Below, one piece after another: positions 31,425 to 43,716 of a DNA stretch of 64,000 bases. Positions within the stretch are counted from its first letter, which is position 1. Each line of letters starts with the position of its first letter. The notes below the pieces were generated by a model, which ran no database searches, was not told the DNA's origin, and saw nothing but the letters and a program-made list of their open reading frames with translations. This DNA is from Coix lacryma-jobi var. lacryma-jobi (Eukaryota > Streptophyta > Magnoliopsida > Poales > Poaceae), in contig CM019825.1 in assembly GCA_009763385.1 (NCBI GenBank), forward strand, positions 16,871,621 through 16,935,620. The letters are read 5' to 3'. Both the position numbers and the translations under genes were made by a program.

Positions 31425-34021
31425 CGAGTACTGAATATCTCTTGTGAAAGAATGACATTTGTCTGTTTGCAAGATGACACATTTTGTTGACACTGACGCC
31501 GTCCAGAACGTTCCCTAGTTAGGGTTTTGGATGGTTCCGTAACACCGTTCGCAAAAACTGAAGGGTTGCCACAAACAGATCTATAATAAGCCGCTATTTG
31601 GCTCACGAATTCGTCACTCTTTCATCAAGCCCTAGCCAATCCAGTAGTTGATGCGTAGGAAAACCTTTGTCATCAACATGGGTCCAAAGAAGCAATCTCA
31701 ACAGGAGAAGAAGAAGAAGACCACCGACGGGAAACCGCGCCACCCGTGCCCTCCTACAGATGTTCTGGCTTGGAAAGCGCCGGACACCAGAGAAACAGAG
31801 TTGGCCTTCTTGGCGCAGCAGGGGTTGCTCCGGTCGCAGCCGATAGACGGGTGGAGGGTTCCCATTGATCATCGCGCTCCAGCCCCCAACACGACGGAGA
31901 TTGTGATGTTCAAGTCCTTCGTCGAGCGCGGGCTGGGACATCCGACATCTAATTTCTTGAGGGGATTACTGCATTACTATGGTTTGACCCTCAATCATAT
32001 TACTCCAAATGCCTGCTTCCATATCGCAATTTTCTCCCATCTTTGTGAGGCTTTTCTGGGGATTTGCCCCTCTTTTACCCTCTTTCGCTATTTCTTCTGG
32101 GTAAAATGTCAGCCCAGTGACACGAATGTAGAAGTAGTCGGCGGAGCTAGTATCCAGCTTAGGCTAGAAATAGCTTCTCAATATATTTCTATAGTGTTGT
32201 CGGAATCCGTCCGGGAATGGGCTAGCGAATGGTTTTATGTAGCCAACCCGCCGCCGGCCCTTCGTCGTCATGATGGGTGGCCGCCCCAGAAGACCCAAGA
32301 GTGGAAGGACAAGATTTCTTCCGAAGAGGTAGAGGTCGTCCAACCATTGATCGATATGATAGCGGCTTTGAAGCTGAGTGGACTGACTGGGTATACCGTC
32401 GTCCAAGACTTCATCGCACACCGAGTCCATCCGCTGCAACAACGAGCCAACTTTGGCTTCGAATATCTTGGTGTGAAGGACCCGAGCCGGCATTCTGCTG
32501 AGCAGATGCCCAATCAGGAGATTCTGAGGAGGATGAACCGGCTATTGAAGAGCCGTGAGCATCTGGTTCCGATGATGATGACTTTCTCCGCCATCAACCC
32601 CCCTCTAGAGGTAAGAAGTAATATCCGTGTTTTGGTTTCTTAATAGATATCACTTCTGACTGAACATTATCTTCTTCCTCTTTTTAATAGACTCAAGGAC
32701 GGAATAACAATGATTGTCCGCCCCTGCCCCCGGCTACTGAAGAAGGCGCAGGCATCACTCTTGAAGGTCCTATCCGCAGAGAGGATCTTCATAATGAGTC
32801 AAGCTCTCTTGGTGATCTTGACTGGTTAGACTCAGATTCAACTGACTCTGATGTCATACTCCTAGATCCCGAAGCCGAGAGTAGCCAGAAGCGGTCTCCG
32901 AGTCCATTCCAGGAAGCCGAAGATCCAGTCCCGAAGAAGGCTCGCACTGGTAATCGTCGTGCTTGTCGAAAAATTCTTTTATCAACAGAGTTGGCTAAAA
33001 AGCACTGTAATCTGGGTGCTCCTGGTAAGGGAAAACCCGAGTACTTTATAGATTGCCCGCTTTGGATGTAATGAGCCCTTCTCTTGTATCTTTGATTGAT
33101 ACAGACGTCAAGGAAGCTCAAGGTTCCTCTGCTGGGGAGGCAGCTAAGGAGAAGACTGATCTTCCTGAGCCGCAGCCCAAGAAGCTAAGTTTAAAACTTC
33201 CTGGTGCTTTGAAGCTGATTAGGTAAGTTTTGCCTCTTTGAAAACTTAGTATTCTTCATGCTTGTTAGAAGCTCAGTGCTTATTTCTGTTACAGAAAGAT
33301 CAAGACCAGCCAACCGTTGGCAACTGATATGGCAAAGGCCCAGGAGATGGAGAGATCAGAGCTACCAAAGGAGCCGGAGTCGAGCGTCCCTCCCATCAAC
33401 AGCCAGGTGAATACCGAGACGACACCCTCCTCTTATGATGTCCTTGCCGTAGAAGATCTTCAAATGAGTGTTCTTCCATTGGCTCAGGTTGGTGTTCCAT
33501 ATTCCATCTTTCATTCTCCCGCTCAATTAGAACTCGACCGAGTAATGAATGATTGGTTCTTCCGGACTCGGCAGCCGGACGAGCCAACTTTGGAGATGGT
33601 CAAGGCTAGCATGAGTACTGGCGATGAAGCTGAAGCCTCAGTTTCTCTTCAGAACGAGTCTGGTGAAGTCCCCGAGTCCTCTCGTCAAGGGTCGAAGATT
33701 GAAGTAGTGGGGTATAACCCAGACCTTGTCCGTCTGAAGGAGCTGAGTGCTCAGGTGATGGCGCCGGCTTTGGCGTTGAAAGAATTTGTTGAGGTAATGT
33801 CTCATCTGTGCTGACTTTTTATGGTCTTGTTCTGGCTACTAACAACTTCTTGCGCAGGGTTTCAACGTGAAAGTCGCTGAGCAAATTATACGAATCCGGC
33901 AAGAACTTTCCGTTGAGAATCAAGCTTTGAAGGAGTATATAGCCCAGGATCAGATTAGCCAAATGGTGGCAACTCAAGTTTGCATACCCGCATTAATGAG
34001 CTTGAGGGGAAACTGAAGACT

Positions 34022-35440
34022 TGTTAACACAGAATTTTCGCACTATGACAAGTGGGCCAGCACGGCGCAGGTTCGGGAGAAATCACCGCCTAAGGGATTC
34101 GGTAGATGGCAAGCGCGGTCGGCTAATCCAATCGATTCGGTAAGGCTGTGGAGGCGACTGGCCAAACGGGGGGTGGATTCGGCAATATGGCGCGGCGGTC
34201 GGCTACCTCAGGCTAAGTCGGTTTGCGACAAATACGACATATTGGAAGATTCAGCAACGGGAGATCTTGTCATTATTAGCACGTGCCGATTATTAAGGGA
34301 GGCTTAAAGGCATCGTATTTTAGATAAGTTTCCTGTTTTGTCGTTGTAATCGTGTCCTCCTAGGACTCGTAGAACGCCAGGGTATAAATATAAACCCTGA
34401 GGCTATTGTAAAAACGTTCACAATCAATACAACCAAACCGGCCCCGTGCCATCTTCGAGTCCAAGTCGTGTCGTCGTGTTCTTCGAGAGGAGTCATCGAC
34501 CCGTCGACCTCCGTAAGTCCCGACAACCTTGCTGTTATGTCTAGTATCGTGCGACGGATTTAGGCATGATGCAAGTAGTCTTGTTTGTTGGTAATGGTCA
34601 TGCGGCGGATCGTTACTCGATGATCGGGAAGTCTTAGTTTATGATAAGATTATGAGTAAGTACCGTGCGGCAGGCTCTTACTTGGTAACCTTAGCATAAA
34701 CAAGATAGTTATCGGCTCTATTAGATTTGGCAAGATTTAATAGATTCATTAAGTTACCTTGTGTTATATGCTTTATTATGTTTATTTCATTGTAACACTT
34801 TTTGCCCAATCTAGATACCGTTCGGATCGGCTTTATCTCTTATAGATCTGCTCTGTTCTTTCATGATTATTGTTGCAAAGTCTTTTATGTAGTAGATCTA
34901 ATTGATCACAATAGCCGATTGGATCGTATCTAGGTTGTCACGTGGTGAGGGTTCGTGCACGCTGAGTATGTTTGATCTATGATATGGCTAGGTGTCGTGC
35001 GGCAGGCGCAGGCTCTAGATTAGTTTAATTATTCTCAGTTTGTACGTACAATCTCCATGGACCCCAACTCGGTTGTACAATCGGGATTGGTTAAGCTTTA
35101 ATTTATAAAATACGTCATGCAAGTACAATTATCATGCAAATGTGTTCGGCAATCTGTTATTTACGTAATTTTGCTTATATAGCCGAACAATCTTTAAACC
35201 TGTTGGCAGATAGCTTCCATAGCTATATGTCGTCGTAAGTGGCTTTAGGGCCGTATATTTTGGAACTGTCTGGTCACACCCGACATGTTCCAGCTTTGTA
35301 TTTAACCGATTCTTCCCCTTGTTAGTTGCAGGACAAACTGACTGGCACGTATCGGACTTCCGAGCACCCAGGCCACGTTTGAAGCCAGCTTCTCCGGCTT
35401 GCTGTGTGGTTGGCACAGTGCGTCACTTTTGGTGCCAACA
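34022..35440 (+). repeat. left LTR of Tat B
   Basis: 1419 bp, TGTTAACACAG to GTGCCAACA. TATA box TATAAATA at 34383-34390. It is near-identical to the right LTR. Confidence 0.95.
34383..34390 (+). promoter_or_regulatory. TATA box of the Tat B LTR
   Basis: TATAAATA within 'gggtataaatataaaccctg'; the same box in the right LTR is at 47183-47190. Confidence 0.65.
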
Positions 35441-35447
35441 CACTTTT

Positions 35448-35465
35448 TGGCACGCCCAGTGGGAC
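35448..35465 (+). other. candidate primer-binding site of Tat B
   Basis: TGGCACGCCCAGTGGGAC begins seven bases after the LTR and starts with the TGG that pairs with a tRNA CCA end. Related elements are reported to use tRNA-Arg; which tRNA fits here was not checked. Confidence 0.6.
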
Positions 35466-35482
35466 CCCTTTTTCCTGCAGCA

Positions 35483-38242
35483 ATGGTCGAAGTCACTGAA
35501 GTCGAGGCCAGCAACAAGGCGGGGCTCGTGCAGGTGCAGCTCGCTGAACTACCCGACGAGTACAAAGAGCAGGTGGATAATGCTTGTGCCGAATTCCAGG
35601 CCAAGTGCCTAGAGGCCTTTTCCAAGAACAAGAGTGGAAAGGTTCGCCGTCTGCACGATCTGCCGAAGCCCGTTCAGCTCAACCCGAATGATCCAGATGA
35701 AGCGGAGGCAGTGTTGAAGATGTCTCACATAATTAACGAAGCTGTCTCTGGTGCCATCGGTCGCATGCACGGGGCGTTTCTCAACACTTTCCGCACCATC
35801 ATGATCACCCAATTCGGCCCCAAGGCCGACGAGCTTATGGAGGCGGAGTTTGGCCCTATAGCAGGACCACATCTTTTCAATCTGCCGAATCACCTCAGGG
35901 GGGCAGGAGCTGCTGGTGAGGAGACCCCGCCTAAGGCTCAATCAGGCGGGCTGGCCATTCAAGAGAAGCGCATGCCAGAGGGCCAGTTGCCGACCATGGG
36001 TCAGCCCACGTTCGGCACTAAGGGTCAGCCACCAGAGTCAGCACGCAAGATCTCCCCGCAAACCTATAGGCTCATAAAGGACTACTATGGAAACGGGTAC
36101 CATGAGATGCTTGAGCCCCACAACATAGAGGGCACCCCACATCCAGGATATGGGAAGCCGACGGCCGAGAAGACCGCCGACTCTAATGTCGATGTCATGC
36201 TAGAGAGGATGGCAGACATGATGCAGCGCACTTTCGGCCTGAAGCCTAAGGGCACTTATGCGTACAGATCTCCGTTCCCCGAATGGTTCCACCGTGTGGC
36301 TCTGCCTCCCAGAGTCAAAGTGCCGACAGACCTGTCCAAGTTCTCCAGCTTAGACGACACCAGCACGGTGGAGCACATCAGTCGCTATCTGCTCCAGCTG
36401 GGGGAGGCCAATACCGAGGATGCCTTCAGGGTTCGGTACTTCCCGTCATCGCTCACTGGGCCGGCGTTCGCTTGGTTCACGTCTCTGCCACCGGGCTCTA
36501 TCCTCTCTTGGGCAGACTTGGAACAGAAGTTCCATACGCACTTCTATACGGGCACCAAGGAGAAGAAGCTGGTGGATATCATGTATGTGCGCCAGAGGCC
36601 AAATGAGACACCGCAGGACTACCTGCGCAGGTTTAGGGAAGTCAAGAGCCAGTGCTTCGGCATGTACCTGCCGGACGACCAGCTTCCACCATTGGCCGTG
36701 GCAGGCATGCTCCCGAGCATTAGGGACAAGCTCTTCGGCCAAGAGTTTGAAGACCTGGGTCATCTCTCTCGCCGGCTGAATGAGATGACTATCCAAGTGC
36801 AAGGCTTCCGGAGGGAAGGGCGCTTCCAGAAGGACAATGTCGCGGCCCAGATGTATCAGGCTTTCTTGGACGAAGCCGATGACTATACCGATGCCAAAGA
36901 TGAGGTGGCCGCTGCCGAGCTCAACTGGGACAAAGAGCCGACCCAGGCCAACAAGCAATGGCTGCACCAGCAGAAAGGGGCATATGACTTCGACATCACC
37001 AAAGCCGACAAGCTCTTCGAGTTTCTGGTCGCCGAAGGGAGAGTCAGGCTACCCCCGGATCACCCGATGCTGCGTCCTGGAGGCGTCAAGGACAAAAAAT
37101 ATTGCGGCTTCCATAACACTAATACTCATTCTATTAATGATTGCCGTGTGTTCAGGACGAGAATCCAGAAGGCCATCCAGGACGGCCACATCAAGTTCAA
37201 TGGCAAGATGAAGATCGATGCCAGTCCCTTCGCCCAGAACGCCGCGTTCTTCTCAGTGAACATGGTGGCTCCAGAGCGCCCCGGCGGTAAAGGCAAAGTC
37301 AAGGTCCTCACCTCCGACAAAGCGCGTGAGTCTGGCGCAGTAGATCCCGACCAGCAAATCACCGGCGATGAGCTCCAGCAGCGCGCCCATGCCACGAACA
37401 GACGATATGAGCACGGAGAATCATCGTCTAAGCGCAGGCCTACCCATAGAGATCTCCTTAACAAATGGCGCCGGCAGAACGAGAAGGAGCAGAGATGTCT
37501 CCAACGCGAAGAACAGGAGCTCGCGGAGGAGTATCAGCGTGAAGGCGGTCACACGGAAGAGTACCGGTACCGTCTGGAGGCTCATCACAGAGAGCGGGCC
37601 TACCGCTGGGAACAGGAACGCCGCCAAGAGCAGGAGCAGGATCACTGGCACTGCCCGTTCTTTCGTCACTGCTGGAATGAAGGCTTGAAGCTGCCTGCCA
37701 TCAATAACTGCCCTGAGTGTAGCGACCAGTACAGAGGGTATCGGCAGGGTCGAGTCAACCACCGTCCCGTCCATGAAAGATTGGGAGCACGTATCCCAAC
37801 GGACGATCGACGCCTAAAAATAAGAAGCCCGGATCGGCAGATCAAAAGGTATGCCGATCAAGGATGGGTGCACCACCAGGACAATGGCGAGGGGGCACAG
37901 CCTCGCCCATACAAGTGGCAGAAGGGGCAGTGGTGCCCACCAGGGCTCAGAAAGAGCCAGAAGAGAAGAGTGCAGCGCCTCCGGAACAGGGAATTAGAGG
38001 AAGCAGCTGCCGACGGGAAGAAGCAAGAGTGGCGCCCGAGGGAGAAACCGGATAACGCTGACAAGGGCGCTGGCGTAGCCATGGCCTTCTTCCTCCCTAT
38101 GGAGTTCATGGCTCCTGCTGGCCGGGGGCACAAGATGAAGAGTATTCGGACTTTGATGAGACCGAGTACGACGAGCTCGCGGCACAGCTCGTGTTGTCTC
38201 AGAAGGCAGCGTTCGACAAACCAGCCAAGCATCAGCACTTAA
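35483..38242 (+). pseudogene. gag: Tat B Gag polyprotein region
   Basis: The reading from ATG 35483 codes for the structural Gag protein. A retrotransposon-gag domain is clear at about 36270-36780 (AFAWFTSLPPGSI, WADLEQKFHTHFY, QRPNETPQDYLRRF motifs). A short Cys/His patch ('KYCGFHNTNTHSINDC', about 37098-37145) serves as the zinc-binding part, and a long Arg/Glu/Gln-rich charged tail follows. The frame should run on into protease without a stop but is shifted by an apparent small indel near 38120-38130 and ends at 38242. So this copy cannot make Gag-Pol in one frame. Confidence 0.85.
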
Positions 38243-38769
38243 AGCCGTTGTATGTCAAGGGGTACGTCAATGGTAAGCCGCTGACCAAGATGTTCGTCGA
38301 CGGCGGCGCAGCAATCAACATCATGCCCTATGCCACTTTCAGAAAGCTGGGCATGAATGATGAAGACCTGCTCAAGACGGATATGATACTCTGTGACTTT
38401 GCCGGCAATCCTTCTGACACTCGGGGTGCCGTGCACGTGGAGCTGATGATCGGATCCAAGACGCTCATCACGACTTTCTTCATCATTGATGGCAAGGGGG
38501 CATATAGCTTGCTCTTGGGCAGAGATTGGATCCACGCCAATTGCTGTATACCTTCAACCATGCATCAGATACTCATACAGTGGGTTGGAGATGACATCGA
38601 GATTGTCCAGGCCGATGACTCGGTTAGTGTCGCTGCCATTGAACCCACTTACTGGGAGTTCGACGGAGTGGATTGCTTCTCCGGTCGTGAGTGGGAGGAA
38701 GGTCCTGTCAACGTCTATGGTAGAGATCAACAGCCGATCCAAGCAATCGGCTCTCAAAGCTTCTTTTAG
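38140..38769 (+). pseudogene. Tat B aspartic protease region
   Basis: After the frame change, an acidic stretch leads into a retropepsin-like fold. The active-site segment is FVDGGAAINIMP (about 38294-38329), with DGG in place of the usual DTG/DSG, and the second half ends in the 'LLLGRDWIH' flap motif. It would cut the polyprotein. The frame is the same as that of RT but stops at TAG 38767, directly before the RT segment. The DGG triad is shared by related plant elements as far as I recall, so it is probably not a defect. Confidence 0.8.
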
Positions 38770-40641
38770 ATGGATAATCCAACTGACAGCAGCGAGGGCA
38801 AACTGGGACGTGGCTTCGCATCGGCCGACAAGCTGGAGGAAGTGGATGTTGGAGACACAAGTAAAAAGAGGCCGATGTTCGTAAGTGCTAGTTTAGACCC
38901 TGCTTTCAGATTGCAACTAGTAGATCTTTTAAAAGAGTTCAAAGATTGTTTCGCCTGGGATTACACAGAGATGTCCGGTTTGGATCGGTCCATTGTTGAG
39001 CATAAGTTGCCGATCAAACCCGGGTACCGCCCATATAAACAACCCCCGCGCAGGATTTACAAGGAGGAGGTGTTGGCCGACGTGAAGAAGGAAGTGGAAA
39101 GATTACTAGAAGCTAACTTCATTCGGCCGTGTCGATATGCGGAATGGATCTCCAACATTGTCCCAGTGTACAAGAAGAACGGAAAGATGAGGGTATGCAT
39201 CGACTTCAGGAACCTCAACAAAGCTACTCCTATGGATGGTTATCCAATGCCGGTGGCCGATTTGCTAGTAGATGCTTCGACCGGTTTTGAAATTATAAGC
39301 TTTATGGATGGCAACGCAGGTTATAATCAAATCTTCATGGCTGCAGAGGACGTGGCAAAAACTGCCTTCAGGTGCCCCGGCCATATAGGTTTGTTTGAAT
39401 TGATTGTCATGACCTTTGGTTTGAAAAATGCCGGTGCTACTTACCAGCGAGCCATGAATTATATATTTCATGACTTGATCGGCAAAATCGTAGAAATCTA
39501 TATTGATGATGTGGTGGTCAAATCCAGAGGCGAGAAAGGTCACCTAGCCGATTTAAGGAAAACCTTGGAGTGCACAAGGAAACATGGCTTGAAGATGAAT
39601 CCAACCAAGTGTGCCTTTGGGGTGTCGGCTGGTGAGTTTCTGGGATTCTTGGTCCACAAAAGGGGTATCGAAGTCGGCAAGAAGAGCATGGAAGCCATTG
39701 ATAAGGTAGTGCCGCCAACTAATCTCAAAGAGCTGCAATCACTGCTCGGCAAGATCAACTTTGTCAGAAGGTTCATATCCAACTTGTCCGAGCGCGTGCT
39801 GCCATTTTCTCCACTATTGAAGCTCAAGAAAGATCAGGAGTTTGTGTGGAGTGACGAGCAACAAAAGGCTTTCGACGAGATCAAAGAGTACATGAAGGCG
39901 CCACCAGTATTGGTCCCTCCACAACTCGACAGGCCTTTTAAGTTGTACGTGTCGGCCGACAACCTAACGATAGGGTCGGCCCTTATGCAAGAGTTCGAAG
40001 GAAAAGAGAGAGTCATAGCCTATCTTAGCAGGAAGTTACTAGATCCTGAAACAAGGTATTCGGCTACGGAAAAATTGTGCTTGTGTGTTTTCTATTCCTG
40101 TACCAAGTTTCGGCACTATCTGTTGAATGCCGAATGTGTGGTAGTGTCGGAGTTTGATGTAATCAAGCACATGTTATCAATGCCGATTTTAAGTGGAAGA
40201 ATCGGTAAATGGGTATTGGCTCTTTCTGAGTTCGATTTGCGTTTTGAATCGGCGAAGGCCGTTAAAGGCCAGATTATGGCTGATTTTGTTACTCACCATC
40301 GTGATCCTAACGCTAACATAATAACCATTGCCCCCTGGGCGTTGTTTTTTGATGGATCGTCATGCAGCAAAGGTGGTGGTGTCGGGATCATGTTGATTTC
40401 CCCCAAGGGGGCACCTTTCAAATACTCCATACCGATCGAGTACCCGGTGACTAATAATCAAGCGGAGTATGAGGCATTGCTTCAAGGATTGCGGTTGCTC
40501 GTGGACGTTAAGGCAGACGCCGTAGAGATCTTCGGTGACTCGGAGTTGGTGATCAGACAGTTGACAGGTGAGTACGAGTGCAAAAACGACACGCTGCAGG
40601 AATATCTCGAAGGTTGCCAAGAGCTCCTTAGACAGTTTTGA
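38770..40641 (+). pseudogene. Tat B reverse transcriptase, RNase H and first part of second RNase H
   Basis: RT motifs run in order: 'FRNLNKATPMDGYPMP', 'FMDGNAGYNQI', 'TFGLKNAGATYQRAMN' and the catalytic YIDDVVVKS (about 39498-39524). The thumb and the Gypsy RNase H follow ('LYVSADNLTIGSALMQE'). A second RNase H starts at about 40340 with LFFDGSS, then NNQAEYEALLQGL and IFGDSELV. Two RNase H domains in tandem are a Tat-lineage hallmark. A TGA at 40639-40641 interrupts the second domain in the same frame, which continues downstream. The segment begins directly after the TAG at 38767. Confidence 0.9.
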
Positions 40642-42008
40642 TCAGCAACCTTGCAACATATTCCTAGGGGGCAAAACGAAGAAGCAAACCAGTTGGCCCA
40701 AGCAGCATCCGGGTATAGGGAGAATCGAAACATTTTTGCACTTGAGAACATTTTTGCACTTGAGGAAGAGCATATAACCCCAGAAGGTAATCAAGTAATC
40801 CCAAGTGATAGTCAGGCAATTGAAGACTGGAGAGACAACATTGCCGATTACCTCAGGAGCCCATCCAGAAAAGTCTCCCGAAAATTCAGGTACAAGGCTC
40901 TTAAGTTTACGCTCTTGGACAATCAATTGTACTACAAATCCATAGATGGGGTTTTGCTTAAGTGCCTGAACCAAGGTGAGGCTAGGAAACTGATGTACGA
41001 AGTGCACGAAGGCATATGTGGTGCGCACCAGTCGGCTCACCGTATGAGATGGATAATCAGGAGGACTGGATATTTTTGGCCGACTATGCTCGAGGACTGC
41101 TTTGAATACTACAGAGGTTGTCGGGATTGCCAGCGATTCGACAATGTCCAAAGGGCCCGGCATCGGTCATGAATCCTATTATTAAGCCTTGGCCTTTCAG
41201 AGGATGGGGTATTGATTTGATTGGCCAGATTCACCCTCCATCAAGCAAAGGGCATAAGTTTGTTCTGCTGGCCACAGATTATTTCACTAAGTGGGTAGAA
41301 GCCATCCCATTGAAGAAGGTGACGTCAGAGAACATGGTTTCCTTCGTCAGGGAGCATATTGTTCACCGATTCGGCATTCCTCAGTCTATCACTACCGATC
41401 AAGGGACTCAGTTCACCTCTTCCGAGTTTTGTGATTTTGCCGAAGAGATGGGGATTAGGCTATATAATTCTTCACCTTATTATGCACAAGCCAATGGACA
41501 GACAGAGGCTTCTAACAAAATCATGATCAAGATTATCCAGAAGAAGATTGAAGAAAAGCCTAAGAGGTGGCACTTAGTACTCAATGAAGCCTTATGGGCT
41601 TACCGGATGGCTTGCCATGGTTCAACTCAAGCGTCACCATACGAGCTAGTCTATGGACATCACGCAGTGTTGCCCTGGGAGTTGCAGTCAGGGTTAAGAC
41701 GAGTTACATTGCAAAACGATTTGGCTAAAGAGGATTACAAAAATTTGATGATGGATGAGCTGGAGGATTTGCATTTGATTCGTCTCAAAGCCTTGGAAAG
41801 TATTGAAAAGAACAAGGTGCGCGTTGCCAAGTACTACAATTCGAAAGTGAAAGAGAAAGAATTCGAAGAGGGAGACTTGGTTTGGAAAATTATCCTGCCG
41901 ATCGGTACCAAAGACAGAATGTTCGGCAAATGGTCCCCTAACTGGGAAGGGCCTTTTCGGGTTCTGAGACATGTTCCGGGTAACGCATATGTTCTGAAAA
42001 CCCTCTAA
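40642..42008 (+). pseudogene. Tat B end of second RNase H and integrase
   Basis: The same frame as RT continues after the TGA with the last RNase H motif (PRGQNEEANQLAQ). The integrase zinc finger follows (HEGICGAHQSAH with CRDC near 41116). A frameshift between about 41118 and 41172 moves to the next frame, which carries the catalytic core: 'GWGIDLIG' (Asp), 'TTDQGTQFTS' (Asp) and 'ANGQTEAS' (Glu). The C-terminal DNA-binding part has 'EGDLVWK' and 'WSPNWEGPFRV'. No chromodomain is visible, as expected for Tat. The coding region ends at TAA 42006. Confidence 0.88.
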
Positions 42009-42367
42009 GGAGAAGAGTTTGCTAGGGCAATTAATGGACGTTATCTAAAGAGATTTCATCCTAGCGTGGAGGTCGGTGCATAACGGAATCAAGGACCAGA
42101 GGGCACCGACGGCCGATACAAAGTTGTGTCGCCCTTAGCACAAAATGGCCGATAGGATCTATCGCCCTTAGAGGGAAAACAGCCGACACGACATGTGTCG
42201 CCTTTAGCGCAAAAAACGCAGAAATACAGGGCCAAGTGCGCACGGTGCTGTGCAATCGGCTAGATAAATCAAACACTCAACGAGCACAGGACGGGAGAAC
42301 GGATTGTACACGCAAACGTGGTAGAGTGGAGCATTGTTCATAGCAGGGACTGTGCAAAGGGTGCAGA
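42009..42367 (+). other. Tat B spacer between pol and the antisense genes
   Basis: About 360 bases without a gene. Three similar words, 'gccgacacgacatgtgtcgcc'-like with 'tagcgcaaaa', recur at intervals of about 50-60 bases between 42100 and 42230. It would hold the 3' ends of the converging transcripts. Confidence 0.5.
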
Positions 42368-43250
42368 TCAGTTACCGAATACCCTGTTGATGACCGTCTG
42401 CGGGTTGGTGACTATGGTGAGGGCGTGAGCATGATCCTCGTAGGATTCCAGAAAATCGTCGATCTGTGCGACATCTTCTGGGGGTGCCCCGCCGGGGAAG
42501 CCAACCGGCACCACGGAGAAGTCCTCCTCCGTGCGGACCGTCAGCGCCGATAGCCCCAGCGCCACGCCGTGGTGCACGCCCTGCAGGGCGACCTGCTCGA
42601 CGCGGCCGTGCACATTGGCCAGGCGCTCCTCGGCGGTGTCGCCCTGGGCGTTCACCCGATCTGCGACGGTGTTCGCCGCCATCTTCAGGCGATCCAGCTC
42701 TTTGGACAGCGCTGTGAACGACGAGTTGGAATGGATCGGTTAAAAGATCAGCAACAACGGCCAAAAGCCGATCTAGGATTGGGTGTTCATACCCGTGATT
42801 GCGTCGCAGAATTGCCGGCGCTGGTCCTCCCACTCCAGCTGGTCGATCCCGTACTGCTTCGAGACGGCGGCCAGCTCCTCCCGGGACTCATCCCGCAGCG
42901 CCATGAAGTTCAAGGCGTCGTTGTGGTCGTAGAGGTCGTCATCGGAATCCCGGTCCGGGTTCGCCTCCCAAGGATGGGAGTGGTAGGAGAGGTCGTCGGA
43001 GGAGCTCGACGAACCCGATGGCGGAGATCCTGGCCCTCCCGTTGCTGGAGAAGGCCCGGCGTGCCCGCCGGCGGTGGAGATGACGGGAATCCTGCCGGTA
43101 AATAGTGACAGGGCGTAAGCGGGGTTTTCAAGAAAGTGCCACAAAGGGCGCAGGCAAGAAGTCCTACCCACGCTGGCGGAGGCGCCGAGCACGACTCCCT
43201 TCGGCCTCCTCGGTCGCAGGGCGCTTGCCGCGATCATCGTGGCCCGCCAT
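42368..43250 (-). CDS. antisense spliced gene 1 of Tat B (241 aa), intact
   Basis: Three exons in gene order: 43168-43250, 42793-43091 and 42368-42711, with GT-AG introns of 76 and 81 bp. They total 726 nt, 241 aa, with no stop or frameshift. The start is MAGHDDRGKRPATEE, a basic, nuclear-signal-like beginning. A Gly/Pro/Ser-rich acidic linker (SSSSSDDL, DSDDDLYDHND) follows, then helical segments with 'YGIDQLEWEDQRRQ' and a C-terminal part with heptad-like spacing. I do not recognise a named domain. The transcript would converge on gag-pol. An open frame preserved across three exons, while gag-pol is broken, suggests the gene was under selection until recently. Function unknown. Confidence 0.7.
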
Positions 43251-43716
43251 TGTACTTGGAGAGTTAGGGTTTCTTGGGGTGGAGCGAGCAAGGAAGCCGA
43301 AGCGGCGAGAGTACTAGAGAAGCAAAGGCGAGATGGGAAGGAAGGCAGGCCTCCAGGGGCGATTTATAAAACTGGAATAGTGATCGTGGCAAATGTCCCG
43401 GGGTAGCACGCCGAATATCAACCGGCAGATTGGGGTTTTTCTGTTTCTCGAGACGGGCCTTTGCAGTATCGGGCTATGCGAACCGTCTGATGCACCCACG
43501 TGTTCGGCGGAGATTAGAATGCCTGGCTTCGGCAAAATTGCTGATTTAGGTGTTCGGGACAAACACCGGCCAAATTGCCGAACAGGTTTGCACGGTTAGT
43601 CATGATGTCATCAGAATGGTAACCGATTGGATGCAAAATACAGATATATTACAAGAAGGCGTTTGGGTCATTCTGATACGGGATTACTGAAATTAAAAGT
43701 TTGTTACATAGTCGTC
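43251..43716. other. spacer between the two antisense genes of Tat B
   Basis: About 465 bases holding the likely promoter of antisense gene 1. On the minus strand 'cagttttataaatcgcc' (about 43363-43379) contains a TATA-like TTTATAAAT about 115-125 bases upstream of its ATG. Nothing else is recognised. Confidence 0.45.
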
